A DNA stretch of 48,028 nucleotides, taken from contig JAFRUA010000021.1 of assembly GCA_017434855.1 (NCBI GenBank), forward strand, positions 1-48,028. The letters are read 5' to 3'. This stretch comes from Clostridia bacterium (lineage in GTDB: Bacteria > Bacillota > Clostridia > Oscillospirales > Acutalibacteraceae). Made by a program: the position numbers and the translations under genes. This document shows, piece after piece, positions 23,109-30,785 of this stretch (positions are counted from its first letter, which is position 1; every line of letters starts with the position of its first letter). The notes below the pieces were generated by a model. That model ran no database searches, had not been told where the DNA came from, and saw only the letters and a program-made list of their open reading frames with translations.

Positions 23109-24050
23109 TCAATACCAGTTGTAAATGTAATAAGTGCTGCCGGATGTGAGCAGGATGTCGTTGATCATCAAAGAATATCTCGCGTTGTCGATCTTCTGGT
23201 CGGTATAAGTGAAGACGTATTTCGATTCATTCACCCACTTGCTGTTTCCGTTTTCGTCGACTCCCATGCTCTGCTTAACGACCTGCACGACGCGTCCGTC
23301 TTTGACCGTCGCAATGAACTTCAACTGTTTTCCCGAAGGACCGAATTTGAACTTCGCCGAAGTCCAGCTCACGATTCCGTTGACGTCATAATTCGCAGTA
23401 TAGACGCCGTTGAACCTTGTCCAGATCTTTTTCTCGCCTTCGTTCCAGTTCGCATAAAGCCCCGTGTTCGTCGTTTTTTTCAAAAGGCCGTTTTCGCGCG
23501 TCGTCACGGCGATGGAATCGACCTCTTCCATCGTGAAATCGACGGCCTTCTTTTTGCTGTCGTTATAGAAAATGCTGTTGTGAAGCACCATGGTGAAATA
23601 AGGTGCTCCGTTCGCGTACTGAAAAATCTTTTCGTCGACGACCGTTTCGCCCTTTCTGTCCATCCTGTTGATCGTTCCGTTTTTATGATACTTCACGACC
23701 CAGTTGAGCTTGCCGTCTTTATATTCCTTTCTGACCTTCGGGTTGTTGTTTTCAAAGAAAGTGTACTTCAAAGTCGTCTTTGCGCTCATTTTCGAGTCGT
23801 ATTCATACTCTTTGATCAGCGTCGGATACATTTTGGAATACTCAAATCTCGTCTTTTTTTCTTTCTCCCATTTTCCCGTTTTGTAATTCACGCGATACTT
23901 AATGACGCTTTCGACGAGCGCCGGCTTCGTCACCGTTGTTTCCTCGTTGCTTTTCGCGGCGAAAGCCATTCCCGACGGGGCGGCAAAGCAGGAGACGAGC
24001 ATGATCAGCGACAGAACGATGAGCACCGCTTTTTTCAAGACTTTTTTCAT
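23109..24050 (-). CDS. Secreted protein of unknown function
   Basis: 313 residues. Signal peptide MKKVLKKAVLIVLSLIMLVS... with likely cleavage after AFA. The mature part is rich in Tyr, Lys and Asn and seems built of repeated beta strands of the form Y-x-x-x-G-K-(L/W)-x-x (KYRVNYKTGKWEKEKK, VRKEYKDGKLNWVVKYHKNG, YTANYDVNGIVSWTSA), reminiscent of MORN/toxin_YwqK-type antitoxin-like repeats or wall-binding repeats, but not a clear match. Start at the second of two nearby ATGs, 8 bases after GGAGG. AT-richer than its neighbours. Own promoter and terminator. Confidence 0.75.
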   Translation of the reverse strand: MKKVLKKAVLIVLSLIMLVSCFAAPSGMAFAAKSNEETTVTKPALVESVIKYRVNYKTGKWEKEKKTRFEYSKMYPTLIKEYEYDSKMSAKTTLKYTFFENNNPKVRKEYKDGKLNWVVKYHKNGTINRMDRKGETVVDEKIFQYANGAPYFTMVLHNSIFYNDSKKKAVDFTMEEVDSIAVTTRENGLLKKTTNTGLYANWNEGEKKIWTRFNGVYTANYDVNGIVSWTSAKFKFGPSGKQLKFIATVKDGRVVQVVKQSMGVDENGNSKWVNESKYVFTYTDQKIDNARYSLMINDILLTSGSTYYIYNWY

Positions 24051-24122
24051 AATCATTACCTCCGGTTTTCCATTTTTTAAAACCTTTTCCTGCTGTGCGG
24101 AAAAGAGTTTGAATGTGCTATT

Positions 24123-24151
24123 ATTATAGCACATGATCCGGTTTTTGCAAA
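24123..24151 (-). promoter_or_regulatory. Promoter of the secreted protein gene
   Basis: Minus strand TTTGCA (24146-24151), 17-base spacer, TATAAT (24123-24128). Confidence 0.65.
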
Positions 24152-24320
24152 TAAAAACGGCGAGATTCCGACAAAAAAGGTCTTTTCCTTTTTTGAATCT
24201 CTTAAGTGGAAAAGCACGCCCGACGGTCTCTTGACAGAAGGCTTTGCCGGCATAAAGCGTTCAAACATTCTGATCCCCATGAATAAAACGATTTATTTTG
24301 TTTTGCTTCTTGATTCTTTT

Positions 24321-24348
24321 TTGACAATCATGTATAATATATCATAAT
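24321..24348 (+). promoter_or_regulatory. Promoter of the STAS/HAD unit
   Basis: TTGACA (24321-24326), 16-base spacer, CATAAT (24343-24348). A TATAAT at 24333-24338 is too close to this -35 to pair with it. Confidence 0.55.
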
Positions 24349-24375
24349 TACACAATTTGATTTGGAGGGAATCCT

Positions 24376-24672
24376 ATGCAAACATCACTGACCCAAGAAC
24401 AACAAAAGCTTTCCGTCGCTGTTTCTGGCAGTATTGATACAACAACCGCGCCTGAACTTGAAAAAGTCATCTTTGACCATCTGGAAGGAATCACCGAGTT
24501 GACGCTGGACCTGCTTCATACGGAATACGTGTCGTCTGCAGGATTGCGCGTGTTTTTAAAAACGCAAAAAGCGATGAACAAACAGGGAAAAATGAAACTT
24601 GTTCATGTGAATAACGAAGTACTGGATGTCTTGGAAATCACGGGTTTTTCCGATATCTTAACCATTGAGTAA
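24376..24672 (+). CDS. STAS-domain anti-sigma factor antagonist-like protein
   Basis: 98 residues, one STAS domain of the SpoIIAA/RsbV type. The strand-loop-helix EYVSSAGLRVFL carries Ser54 at the place of the serine phosphorylated by partner switching kinases. Ribosome site GGAGGGAATCCT. No kinase is adjacent; the RsbW-like ATPase at 29930 is the only one in the window and could in principle be its partner. Followed by the HAD phosphatase in the same direction. Confidence 0.88.
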   Translation: MQTSLTQEQQKLSVAVSGSIDTTTAPELEKVIFDHLEGITELTLDLLHTEYVSSAGLRVFLKTQKAMNKQGKMKLVHVNNEVLDVLEITGFSDILTIE

Positions 24673-24752
24673 AAAAATGAAAGGATTTGTCCTGCTCGCG
24701 TCAACCGGCAGCAGTCATTTTTGACTGGCGAAACAGAAGGGAGTTATTGATC

Positions 24753-25376
24753 TTGAACGCATACGACTTTGACGAAACGATTTTTTATCCGGATTGCTCC
24801 GTCCTGTTTGCGCTTTGGTGCGCAAAACGGCATCCAAAGCTGTGGTTTACCTATTTTCCAAAGGTGATGAAGAGCTTAGCCGGGTATAAAAAAGGAAAGG
24901 TTCAGCGCTATCAGTTTGAACGCACTTTTTTCAGCTTTCTGACGCAGGTTGATGATTTTGACGAACAAATTGAAAAGTTCTGGGATAAAAATGAATACCG
25001 TATTTCTGAATGGTATTTAAAACAAAAACGGCCCGACGATCTGATTATCAGTGCTTCGCCGGCGTGTATCATCGAACCGATTGCCAGGCGTCTTGGCGTG
25101 AACTTTGTGGCGACTGAGTATGATCGCGAATATAATGTGTTTGTTGATAACCTGATGTATGCGAAGGAAAAGGCAAAATACATCATTGAGCAGGGTTTTC
25201 CAATGATCGAGAATTTTTACTCGGATTCACTGGCGGACACGCCGCTCGCCCTGTGTGCCGAAAAGGCGCATCTGGTTACGAACAAGGCGCAAACGGTTGT
25301 CGATTGGCCGAAGCTCGATGTGGAAACACTGAAAATTGTCCGAGACAAAATTGATACCGGTTGGACACATCTGTAA
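24753..25376 (+). CDS. HAD-superfamily phosphatase (HAD-IB like)
   Basis: 207 residues from a TTG start 10 bases after GGGAG, giving MNAYDFDETIF; the HAD nucleophile motif I (Asp5-x-Asp7) is then right at the N-terminus as usual, and upstream codons look unlike protein. Motif II serine in DLIISASPACIIEP, and the acidic motif IV in YSDSLADTPLALCAE. The helical cap insert (WCAKRHPKLWFTYFPKVMKS) is typical of HAD-IB/phosphoserine-phosphatase relatives. Substrate unknown. Follows the STAS gene. Confidence 0.85.
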   Translation: MNAYDFDETIFYPDCSVLFALWCAKRHPKLWFTYFPKVMKSLAGYKKGKVQRYQFERTFFSFLTQVDDFDEQIEKFWDKNEYRISEWYLKQKRPDDLIISASPACIIEPIARRLGVNFVATEYDREYNVFVDNLMYAKEKAKYIIEQGFPMIENFYSDSLADTPLALCAEKAHLVTNKAQTVVDWPKLDVETLKIVRDKIDTGWTHL

Positions 25377-25495
25377 AGCCAGTCAGACGATTGGCTTTCT
25401 CTTCCGCATCAATCCGTTGGCGATTCCCTGAAGCAATAGAAAAAGCAAAAAGTGCTCCGCCGATTTGACCTGCACTTGACAATCGAAAGCAAAAC

Positions 25496-25545
25496 ATCGG
25501 GCCCAGGAGCAGCCGATCGACCGCTTTGAAGCCCGTTTGTTTTTT
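25496..25545 (+). terminator. Terminator resembling the glnA-operon terminator
   Basis: ATCGGGC...AGCAGCCG..CGACCGCTTTGAAGCCCG then TTTGTTTTTTTT. It shares most positions with 5766-5813, including the loop, but its left arm has changed and pairs less well. Ends the STAS/HAD unit. Confidence 0.6.
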
Positions 25546-25587
25546 TTACTTGATTTTTGCCCGATTTTTGCCCAAAATGCAGGAAAA

Positions 25588-25625
25588 AACCACTTTTGCC
25601 GTGGTAGACAAAAGTGGTTTCTTTT
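25588..25625. terminator. Two-way terminator next to tRNA-Pro
   Basis: AACCACTTTTG/CAAAAGTGGTT 11-bp stem with T-runs on both strands. It can end the tRNA transcript on the minus strand. Confidence 0.8.
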
Positions 25626-25626
25626 A

Positions 25627-25702
25627 TGGTCGGAGTGAGGTGACTCGAACACCCGGCATCTTGCTCCCAAAGCAAGCGCGCTACCAACTGCGCTACACCC
25701 CG
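25627..25702 (-). tRNA. tRNA-Pro (UGG)
   Basis: Minus-strand cloverleaf: acceptor CGGGGTG/CACTCCG with ACCA encoded, D-arm GTAGCGCAGTTGGTAGCGC, anticodon arm CTTGC-TTTGGGA-GCAAG (anticodon TGG), T-arm CCGGGTGTTCGAGTCACC. Includes CCA. Confidence 0.95.
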
Positions 25703-25708
25703 ATATTC

Positions 25709-25746
25709 AATTGACAGTGGACAGCGGTCAGTTGACAGTGGACAGT
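25709..25746. repeat. Short GACAGTGGACAG-type array
   Basis: TTGACAGTGGACAG occurs twice (from 25710 and 25732) separated by CGGTCAG. A fourth unit type of the repeat arrays in this window. Confidence 0.6.
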
Positions 25747-25783
25747 ATACCGCAAACGGGACAGTTTGTCAAGTCCTATGCGC

Positions 25784-26209
25784 TCATTCCGCAAGGACCT
25801 CGTCCAGTCCAAGCATCTGTGTCAGCAGGTCTACGGTGTCCAGTACATACCGCAGGCAGGGACGGCCGGAAAGCGACGGATCGCGGTTTGCGGTTGCCCG
25901 CGGCAGCAGATCGCTGCACAGCAGGCTGCCGTGCTTTGCGGCGAAAGATCCGGCAAATTCGCGGACTTTTGCGCTGACAAAGGCCTTGTTGCTGCCGCTC
26001 TCGTCGGCATACACGCTGCCGAGAACCAGCGCCGCGCCCACAAACGTGCCGCAGGCCAGCCGGGTGCCGCCGACGCCGCTGCCGAGGCCGCTTGTCAACC
26101 GCAGGGCGGTTTTTTCATCCATGCCGAGCACGTCGGTGAACGCGCCGACGGTCGCCTGTGCGCAGTTATACGTCAGAAAGAGTTGCTGTGCATTATCTTT
26201 GCGTGTCAT
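25784..26209 (-). CDS. C_GCAxxG_C_C family redox protein
   Basis: 141 residues. Matches the C_GCAxxG_C_C family: YNCAQATVGAF with Cys16, a glycine-rich LTSGLGSGVGGTRLACGTFVGA with Cys53, then single cysteines in LLCSDLL and RPCLRYV. Members are small putative redox-active or metal-binding proteins, often near oxidoreductases or transporters; the exact role is unknown. No signal peptide. Divergent from a small DMT-type transporter, with which it shares the control region. Confidence 0.85.
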   Translation of the reverse strand: MTRKDNAQQLFLTYNCAQATVGAFTDVLGMDEKTALRLTSGLGSGVGGTRLACGTFVGAALVLGSVYADESGSNKAFVSAKVREFAGSFAAKHGSLLCSDLLPRATANRDPSLSGRPCLRYVLDTVDLLTQMLGLDEVLAE

Positions 26210-26227
26210 CGATTTGCTTCCTTCCGC

Positions 26228-26256
26228 TTGACAAATTTTTGGATTGATTGTATGAT
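26228..26256 (+). promoter_or_regulatory. Promoter of the DMT-type transporter gene
   Basis: TTGACA (26228-26233), 17-base spacer, TATGAT (26251-26256). Confidence 0.8.
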
Positions 26257-26283
26257 ACTGAAAAAGAGGTTTGGGTCCCTTTT

Positions 26284-26316
26284 ACGCACAAAGGCTGTTG
26301 TGCGTTATTTTTTTTT
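26284..26316 (+). terminator. Leader attenuator before the DMT-type transporter
   Basis: ACGCACAA (26284-26291) pairs with TTGTGCGT (26298-26305), then nine T (26308-26316) that run into the GGAGG ribosome site. A weaker hairpin (AAAAGAGG...CCCTTTT) precedes it. A terminator between promoter and start implies control by antitermination, but no known riboswitch was recognised. Confidence 0.75.
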
Positions 26317-26328
26317 GGAGGTGTTTCT

Positions 26329-26754
26329 ATGTGGCCGATGCTGTATCCGATCCTGTTGATTCTTGTGTCAAACATTTTCTACAATGTCTGCACCAAATCC
26401 ACACCGTCCGCCGTGCATCCGTTTGCGGCGCTGTCGGTGACCTATCTTGTTGCGGCGGTCATCTCGTTTGCAATCTTCTTTTTCTCTGCCAGAGGAAAGA
26501 ACATCCTCTCGGAGTTTTCAAAAACGAACTGGACCACGTTTGTGTTGGGACTGGTCATCGTCGGGCTGGAAGTCGGTTATATCCTTGCTTACCGCAACGG
26601 TTGGAAAATGAACACGGTTTCTGTCACGGCAAATATTCTGCTGGCTGTGGCATTGATCTTTGTATCTCTGTTTTTTTACAAAGAAAGCATCTCCTTGAAG
26701 CAGCTGCTTGGCGTCGCTCTTTGTGCCGGCGGACTGATACTGATCAATATTTGA
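26329..26754 (+). CDS. Small EamA/DMT-type transporter
   Basis: 141 residues, five hydrophobic helices (MLYPILLILVSNIFYNVCTK, FAALSVTYLVAAVISFAIFFF, TTFVLGLVIVGLEVGYILAY, SVTANILLAVALIFVSLFFY, LLGVALCAGGLILINI). It is a half-size member of the drug/metabolite transporter superfamily, between SMR (about 105 residues) and full EamA proteins, and should work as a dimer in the inner membrane. Substrate unknown. Start after GGAGGTGTTTCT. Behind a leader attenuator. Confidence 0.85.
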   Translation: MWPMLYPILLILVSNIFYNVCTKSTPSAVHPFAALSVTYLVAAVISFAIFFFSARGKNILSEFSKTNWTTFVLGLVIVGLEVGYILAYRNGWKMNTVSVTANILLAVALIFVSLFFYKESISLKQLLGVALCAGGLILINI

Positions 26755-26792
26755 GCGGCTTCCGGTTTTGGCGCGTGGCCACTTTGAATGCG

Positions 26793-27179
26793 TCACATCC
26801 AATCCACAGCCTCATACGGGACGCCGTCCTCGTCAAAATGCTGTTTCAGCGCGCGCTCGACGGCGACGAACGTCGCGGCCATCACAACGCACTGCAAAGC
26901 GGTCAGCAGGGCGACCGTGACAACCATCACGTTTTCGCTTTTGTCAATGACGATAAGAAACGCGGCAATGCTGACGACCGCTGTCGGTCCGCCGAGCCGC
27001 CGCCAGTATTTTCCCAGCAGCCGGTGCGAAAAGTTCCAGGTCTCTTCGCTCAGCATGGACCGCCTTGTGCGGTACCCGGCACGCATCGTTTTCGGCGCGC
27101 GCCGGCGATACCAAAAGCCAAAGCAAAGCATGGTCGCGGGCATGATCATGGAAGACAGAAGCAATGCGAGCTGTTCCAT
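26793..27179 (-). CDS. SdpI-family membrane protein
   Basis: 128 residues with three hydrophobic helices. The stretch GYRTRRSMLSEETWNFSHRL, followed by LGKYWRRLG, is the hallmark of the SdpI C-terminal family (in B. subtilis SdpI gives immunity to the SdpC toxin; most homologues are uncharacterised). Last gene of the leftward hydrogenase/PHP cluster, 13 bases after the PHP gene, so probably co-transcribed. No SdpC-like toxin is present, so immunity is not implied. Confidence 0.75.
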   Translation of the reverse strand: MEQLALLLSSMIMPATMLCFGFWYRRRAPKTMRAGYRTRRSMLSEETWNFSHRLLGKYWRRLGGPTAVVSIAAFLIVIDKSENVMVVTVALLTALQCVVMAATFVAVERALKQHFDEDGVPYEAVDWM

Positions 27180-27192
27180 GGCGGCGCCTCCT

Positions 27193-27915
27193 TTACACCT
27201 TGTGCCGGGTCCGGATGAAATCGATCACGGCCTGCGGCGTGCATTCCGGCAGGTTGAGCGTGTGCTCCGGCAACAGCATGTTTTCCAGATAGTGCGCGTC
27301 GGAATCGCGCAAAATCAGCTTGCCCCGTGTCGCGGGATACCGGGCCAAAAAATCCTCTTCCTTTGCCGCCGGTGTCAGTTCAAACGCGGTGACGTCCAGC
27401 GTTGGCGGAAAGTCGCCCAAAGAGGACAAAAGGCTGAACGAGCTGCGGTCGATGTGCGCGGGAAAACAGACGCCGCCGTAGGACCGCACCAGCGCCGGCA
27501 CGTCGTCCACGCTGATGGCGGCGGCCGTGGTCAACAGCAGCGGCTCTGTATCCAGCACCGTGTCGGCGCCGTCCATCACGCGCTGGTCGCCGAAGATCTC
27601 GGGCCGGTTTTTGACGGGCGGGATGTGTTCGCGCACATAGGCGCCGAAGGCGTCCGCCGCGTCACAGTCCGGCAGCAGACAGACGACGTGGATCTCTTCA
27701 CTTGTGCACAGCTCCATGCCCGGGATCACGGGCAGCCCGATCGCTTTGCCGACCGCTGCGGCGGCGCGGCAGTTGCGGCAGGAATTGTGGTCCGTCAGAG
27801 CGATGATGTCATAGCCGAGCACCTTTGCCATGTTGACCAGGTTGTATGGCGTCATCTCGTTGTCGCCGCAGGGCGACAGGCAGGAGTGCAGGTGAAAATC
27901 ATAAAACAGCTTCAC
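27193..27915 (-). CDS. PHP-domain phosphoesterase
   Basis: 240 residues. PHP metal-binding residues: H-x-H at the N-terminus (FYDFHLHSCLSPCGD, His8 and His10), D-H-N in IIALTDHNSCRNC, a central GMELCTSEEIHVV, AHIDRSSFS and the final RDSDAHYL. Two extra cysteines in the NSCRNC segment are notable. PHP proteins hydrolyse phosphoesters with three metal ions; this subtype regularly accompanies the FeFe-hydrogenase-like gene found upstream. Overlaps the DRTGG gene by four bases (ATGA). Confidence 0.88.
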   Translation of the reverse strand: MKLFYDFHLHSCLSPCGDNEMTPYNLVNMAKVLGYDIIALTDHNSCRNCRAAAAVGKAIGLPVIPGMELCTSEEIHVVCLLPDCDAADAFGAYVREHIPPVKNRPEIFGDQRVMDGADTVLDTEPLLLTTAAAISVDDVPALVRSYGGVCFPAHIDRSSFSLLSSLGDFPPTLDVTAFELTPAAKEEDFLARYPATRGKLILRDSDAHYLENMLLPEHTLNLPECTPQAVIDFIRTRHKV

Positions 27916-28241
27916 TTCATCAGCTCCGAAATCGCGACGGCAAGGTCATAGGTCGTTTTCTCTGTGGTCAGGATGGTTACGCCCTGCTGCACGGCACGGC
28001 TTTTCGCGTCGGCGTCCAGCGCGGCTTCTTCCACCAGAACGATGCAGGCGCAGTCAGTCAGCACCGCCACGGCGACGGCGTTGACGTTGCCCATCACGGT
28101 CAGCCAGCAGTCACCCTCCACGGCGCGCGACATGACCCAGCTCAAAAGGTCGCCGCAATAGCAGCCGGTGATCTCTTTGTCAAGGTCGCCCTCGGTCAGC
28201 ACGGTGAGCGACAGCGTGTCTTTCAGCTCTTTGACGGTCAT
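27912..28241 (-). CDS. DRTGG-like regulatory domain protein
   Basis: 109 residues: MTVKELKDTLSLTVLTEGDL, ITGCYCGDLLSWVMSR, WLTVMGNVNAVAVAVLTDCA, LTTEKTTYDLAVAISELM. This pattern is the small stand-alone DRTGG domain seen next to hydrogenase and phosphotransacetylase genes, thought to bind a small ligand. Overlaps the hydrogenase-like gene and the PHP gene by four bases on each side, so all three are translated as a coupled set. Confidence 0.8.
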   Translation of the reverse strand: MTVKELKDTLSLTVLTEGDLDKEITGCYCGDLLSWVMSRAVEGDCWLTVMGNVNAVAVAVLTDCACIVLVEEAALDADAKSRAVQQGVTILTTEKTTYDLAVAISELMK

Positions 28242-29620
28242 GTGTCCGCCTCCTTTGTCGGGGGTTTCTTTTTCAAAAAGGTGCGTTCAAAATCGTTGGT
28301 CTCGCTGCCGGGCATTGTTCGCGGCAGCGTCGGCCGGTCGCGGAACGGCGCGGGGATCCAGTCCGCTTTGCCGTGTTCATCGCGCAGGCCAAAGAACACA
28401 CAGTCGCTTTTTTCCGCATAGCCGCGCACGATGTCTTCGGCCAGCGCGTGGCAGGACGGGGCGCCGCAGATGCCGCAGTCCATGCCGGGCAGGGCCGTTT
28501 CGATCTCTTTGAGCCGGGCCATCATGTGCATGGCCTTGATCACATTGTCGGCCAGCTTCATCGCGGGGGACGGCGTCAGCTCTTTCGTCCAGCTCATGGC
28601 GTCCAGACCGAAATCCTCCGGCAGACTGTTGCAGGACACGGGCATGAATTTGCGCAGGCGCTGGATGCGCGCCTTGGCAACATAGGGGTTTTCCACCGTC
28701 AGCACACCGCCGACGCAGCCGCCGGTGCAGCAGTTGAGCTCGATGAATTCCAGATCGTTGAGCTTTTCATCCTCCAGCTCTTCCAGCACGTTGATTACAT
28801 TTTCAATGCCGTCCGCCGCAAGATAACGCTCCTTCAGCAGCCCGGCCGCCTCGCCGCCGCTGCTGGCCCAGCCCACGCCGATGATGCCGGAATCGCCCAG
28901 CGGCTCCAGTTCATCGGGCTGCAGCTTATCCATGGCCTGCAGCAAAACGGGATAGACGTCTTTGATCGCAAAGGCGCCGTTGATGAGCGGCCTGTCATAG
29001 CACAGCGGGTTCTTGATCATCGTCTGCTTTGCGGGGCAGGGCGTGATGAAAAACACGCCGATGTCTTCGTCCGGCAGACCGGTCTCTTCCTTTGCCTGCA
29101 GGCGGGCCAAATGCGCCGTAAAATCCATTGGGGTATACAGCGGCAGAATGTTGCCGATCAGGTTCGGGAACCGGGTACGGATCAGCCGCAGGATTGCCGG
29201 GCACGCCGACGAGATCACCGGCCGTTTCAGTTCGCCGGTCTCCAGCATTTTGCGCGTGGCGTCGCTGACGAATTCGGCGCCCTTTGAGACCTCGACCACG
29301 GCGTCAAAGCCCATCTTTTTGAGTCCCGTCAGCACATAGTCCACGTTGTCCAGATTGTTGAACTGACCGTAGAGCGACGGCGCGGGCAAAGCAATGCGAT
29401 ATTTGAATTTGACCAGCTCGTTGAAATGGTCGCTGACGGCGTACTTTGCGTGGTGCGGGCATACGCGGATGCACTCGCCGCAGTCGATGCAGCGGTCCGA
29501 GATGATATAGGCCTTTTTGCCGCGCACACGGATCGCCTGGGTGGGGCAGCGCTTGATGCAGTTGGTGCAGCCCATGCACTTTTCATCGTCGAGCCGCACG
29601 GAATGGTAGATGTTTTCCAT
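28238..29620 (-). CDS. FeFe-hydrogenase-like (sensory type) iron-sulfur protein
   Basis: 460 residues. Two ferredoxin-type [4Fe-4S] sites at the N-terminus (Cys15/18/21/25 and 44/47/50/54). An H-cluster-type domain follows: L1 reads SSACP (Ala139-Cys140, where classic enzymes have two Cys), L2 TPCPAK (Cys195, Lys198), L3 NCCTGGC (Cys298 and Cys302). All four H-cluster ligands remain, but the proton-transfer cysteine is Ala, as in poorly active sensory enzymes. A C-terminal CGICGAPSC...C motif (382-407) can hold a further cluster. No PAS domain. Genes for DRTGG, PHP and an RsbW-like ATPase surround it, so it probably senses H2 or redox state rather than making H2. Confidence 0.88.
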   Translation of the reverse strand: MENIYHSVRLDDEKCMGCTNCIKRCPTQAIRVRGKKAYIISDRCIDCGECIRVCPHHAKYAVSDHFNELVKFKYRIALPAPSLYGQFNNLDNVDYVLTGLKKMGFDAVVEVSKGAEFVSDATRKMLETGELKRPVISSACPAILRLIRTRFPNLIGNILPLYTPMDFTAHLARLQAKEETGLPDEDIGVFFITPCPAKQTMIKNPLCYDRPLINGAFAIKDVYPVLLQAMDKLQPDELEPLGDSGIIGVGWASSGGEAAGLLKERYLAADGIENVINVLEELEDEKLNDLEFIELNCCTGGCVGGVLTVENPYVAKARIQRLRKFMPVSCNSLPEDFGLDAMSWTKELTPSPAMKLADNVIKAMHMMARLKEIETALPGMDCGICGAPSCHALAEDIVRGYAEKSDCVFFGLRDEHGKADWIPAPFRDRPTLPRTMPGSETNDFERTFLKKKPPTKEADT

Positions 29621-29676
29621 GATGTATCACCTTAAAGATAAGGATATAGGGGATGAGGGAACAAGAAAAAAGGAGC

Positions 29677-29931
29677 GTGCAGTGTGGAGTGTGCAGTGTG
29701 CAGTGTGGAGTTGCGGTCGCGGGGTACAGGTCGGCAGCTTCCGCATTCTCTCCGCAAAGGAACCGCACCGCCAACCGAACACCCGTTGATTAGATTAACC
29801 ATCTTAATAGACACGTTCTGATTGACGCACTTGCCACAGAGGAAACGCTTTCTTCGCGGCATGAAGCTGACGGTTACAGTCGCGTTCGGCGCGACCGCAA
29901 CTGCACACTCCACACTCCACACTGCAAACTC
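29677..29931. repeat. Repeat element B, with GTGCAGTGTGGA-type inverted terminal arrays
   Basis: Left array 29677-29711 (units GTGCAGTGTGGA) and right array 29899-29931 (units TCCACACTCCACACTGCA) are inverted copies. Inside, TTGCGGTCGCG (29711-29721) is repeated inverted as CGCGACCGCAA (29890-29900). The interior right part shares GCTTTCTTCGCGGCA (29847-29861), CTGACGGTT and GGCGCGAC with element A, although the terminal units differ. It lies between the ATPase and hydrogenase genes, filling a 309-base gap in what is otherwise one tight gene set. No gene inside. Confidence 0.7.
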
Positions 29932-30352
29932 ATTTCATGTATACCGTCAGGTACAATGTTGTGCCGACGCCGACGGCGGTGTCCAACTGAAATTCATCAG
30001 AGTATTTTTTGATGTTCGGCAGCCCCATGCCGGCGCCGAAGCCGAGCGAGCGGATATTGTCCGGCGCGGTGGAATAGCCCTCTTTCATCGCCAGTTCCAC
30101 GTTTTCAATGCCGGGGCCGTGGTCGGCCAGAATCATTTTGATCGCGTCCCCTGTGATCTCAACGTCGATCTCGCCGCCGCCGGCGTGGATGACCATGTTG
30201 ATCTCGCCCTCATACATGGCGACCGCAACATTGCGGATGGTGGCGGGCGCCACGCCCAGCGCCTTCAGCGTTTTTTTGACGTCGCCGGAGGCAGCCCCCG
30301 CCCGGGTAAAATCGGTGGGAGAGATGTCATAATGCAGCTTGATGGACTCCAT
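29930..30352 (-). CDS. RsbW-like ATP-binding (HATPase) protein
   Basis: 140 residues: one GHKL/HATPase domain with the N-box (KKTLKALGVAPATIRNVAVAMYEGEINM), G1 (ILADHGPGIENVE) and G2 (SLGFGAGMGLPNIKKYSDEF) motifs, as in anti-sigma kinases RsbW/SpoIIAB. It starts inside the stop codon of the upstream DRTGG gene (TAATG, one-base overlap). HATPase plus DRTGG genes accompany hydrogenase genes in Thermotoga and many clostridia; a role in signalling the redox state is likely but unproven. The last codons are read from the repeat array of element B. Confidence 0.88.
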   Translation of the reverse strand: MESIKLHYDISPTDFTRAGAASGDVKKTLKALGVAPATIRNVAVAMYEGEINMVIHAGGGEIDVEITGDAIKMILADHGPGIENVELAMKEGYSTAPDNIRSLGFGAGMGLPNIKKYSDEFQLDTAVGVGTTLYLTVYMK

Positions 30353-30702
30353 TATTTTCCGCTGCCCCCTCTCAGCCCGGCGGTATACAGCTTGCCGCAG
30401 GCCGTGAACATTTCCAGCTTGGTGCACAGCATGACCATGTCGCGGTCCTCTGCCAGGTGGATGATATCGATGCTCGGGCGTTTGCCGCGCACAAAGACGA
30501 TGCAGGAAATGTCCATCATTTCCGCGGTACGCACCACCTGCGGGTTCACAAGCCCCGTCAGCAGCACGGCCTGCTCTTTGACAAAGGCAAGCACGTCGCT
30601 CATCATATCGCTGCCGCACGCGGTGTGCAGCTCGGTGTCAAGCAGATCGTCACGGCAGATGATCTCTGCGTCCAGAATGTTCAGAATGTCGTTGGCTGTC
30701 AT
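30352..30702 (-). CDS. DRTGG-domain protein
   Basis: 116 residues: MTANDILNILDAEIICRDDLLD, CGSDMMSDVLAFVKEQAVLLTG, VVRTAEMMDISCIVFVRGKRP, DMVMLCTKLEMFTACGKLYTAG. Second stand-alone DRTGG protein of the cluster; it is more typical than the one at 27912. Start at the second ATG after AAAGGAAC. Coupled by one base to the HATPase gene. Confidence 0.85.
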   Translation of the reverse strand: MTANDILNILDAEIICRDDLLDTELHTACGSDMMSDVLAFVKEQAVLLTGLVNPQVVRTAEMMDISCIVFVRGKRPSIDIIHLAEDRDMVMLCTKLEMFTACGKLYTAGLRGGSGK

Positions 30703-30785
30703 AATCATGTTCCTTTCTTCAATCACAGAGATGAAACGGCGCACATGCCGAAAACACAGTGCGCCGCATTGAATTCAAATGGTTT

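Larger units (their letters stand above)
24051..24375. other. Divergent control region
   Basis: AT-rich. Holds the promoter of the secreted protein (left) and of the STAS gene (right). Nothing else recognised. Confidence 0.5.
25377..25783. other. Intergenic region with terminators, tRNA and repeat array
   Basis: Contents in order: repeated-type terminator (25496-25545), two-way terminator (25588-25625), tRNA-Pro (25627-25702, minus) and a short GACAGTGGACAG array (25709-25746). The first 120 bases hold nothing recognised. Confidence 0.6.

Noticed and set aside
22892-23149. Cys-rich 85-codon frame after the GH3 gene
   Set aside because: Cysteines come from random composition; it crosses a terminator hairpin and has no ribosome site.
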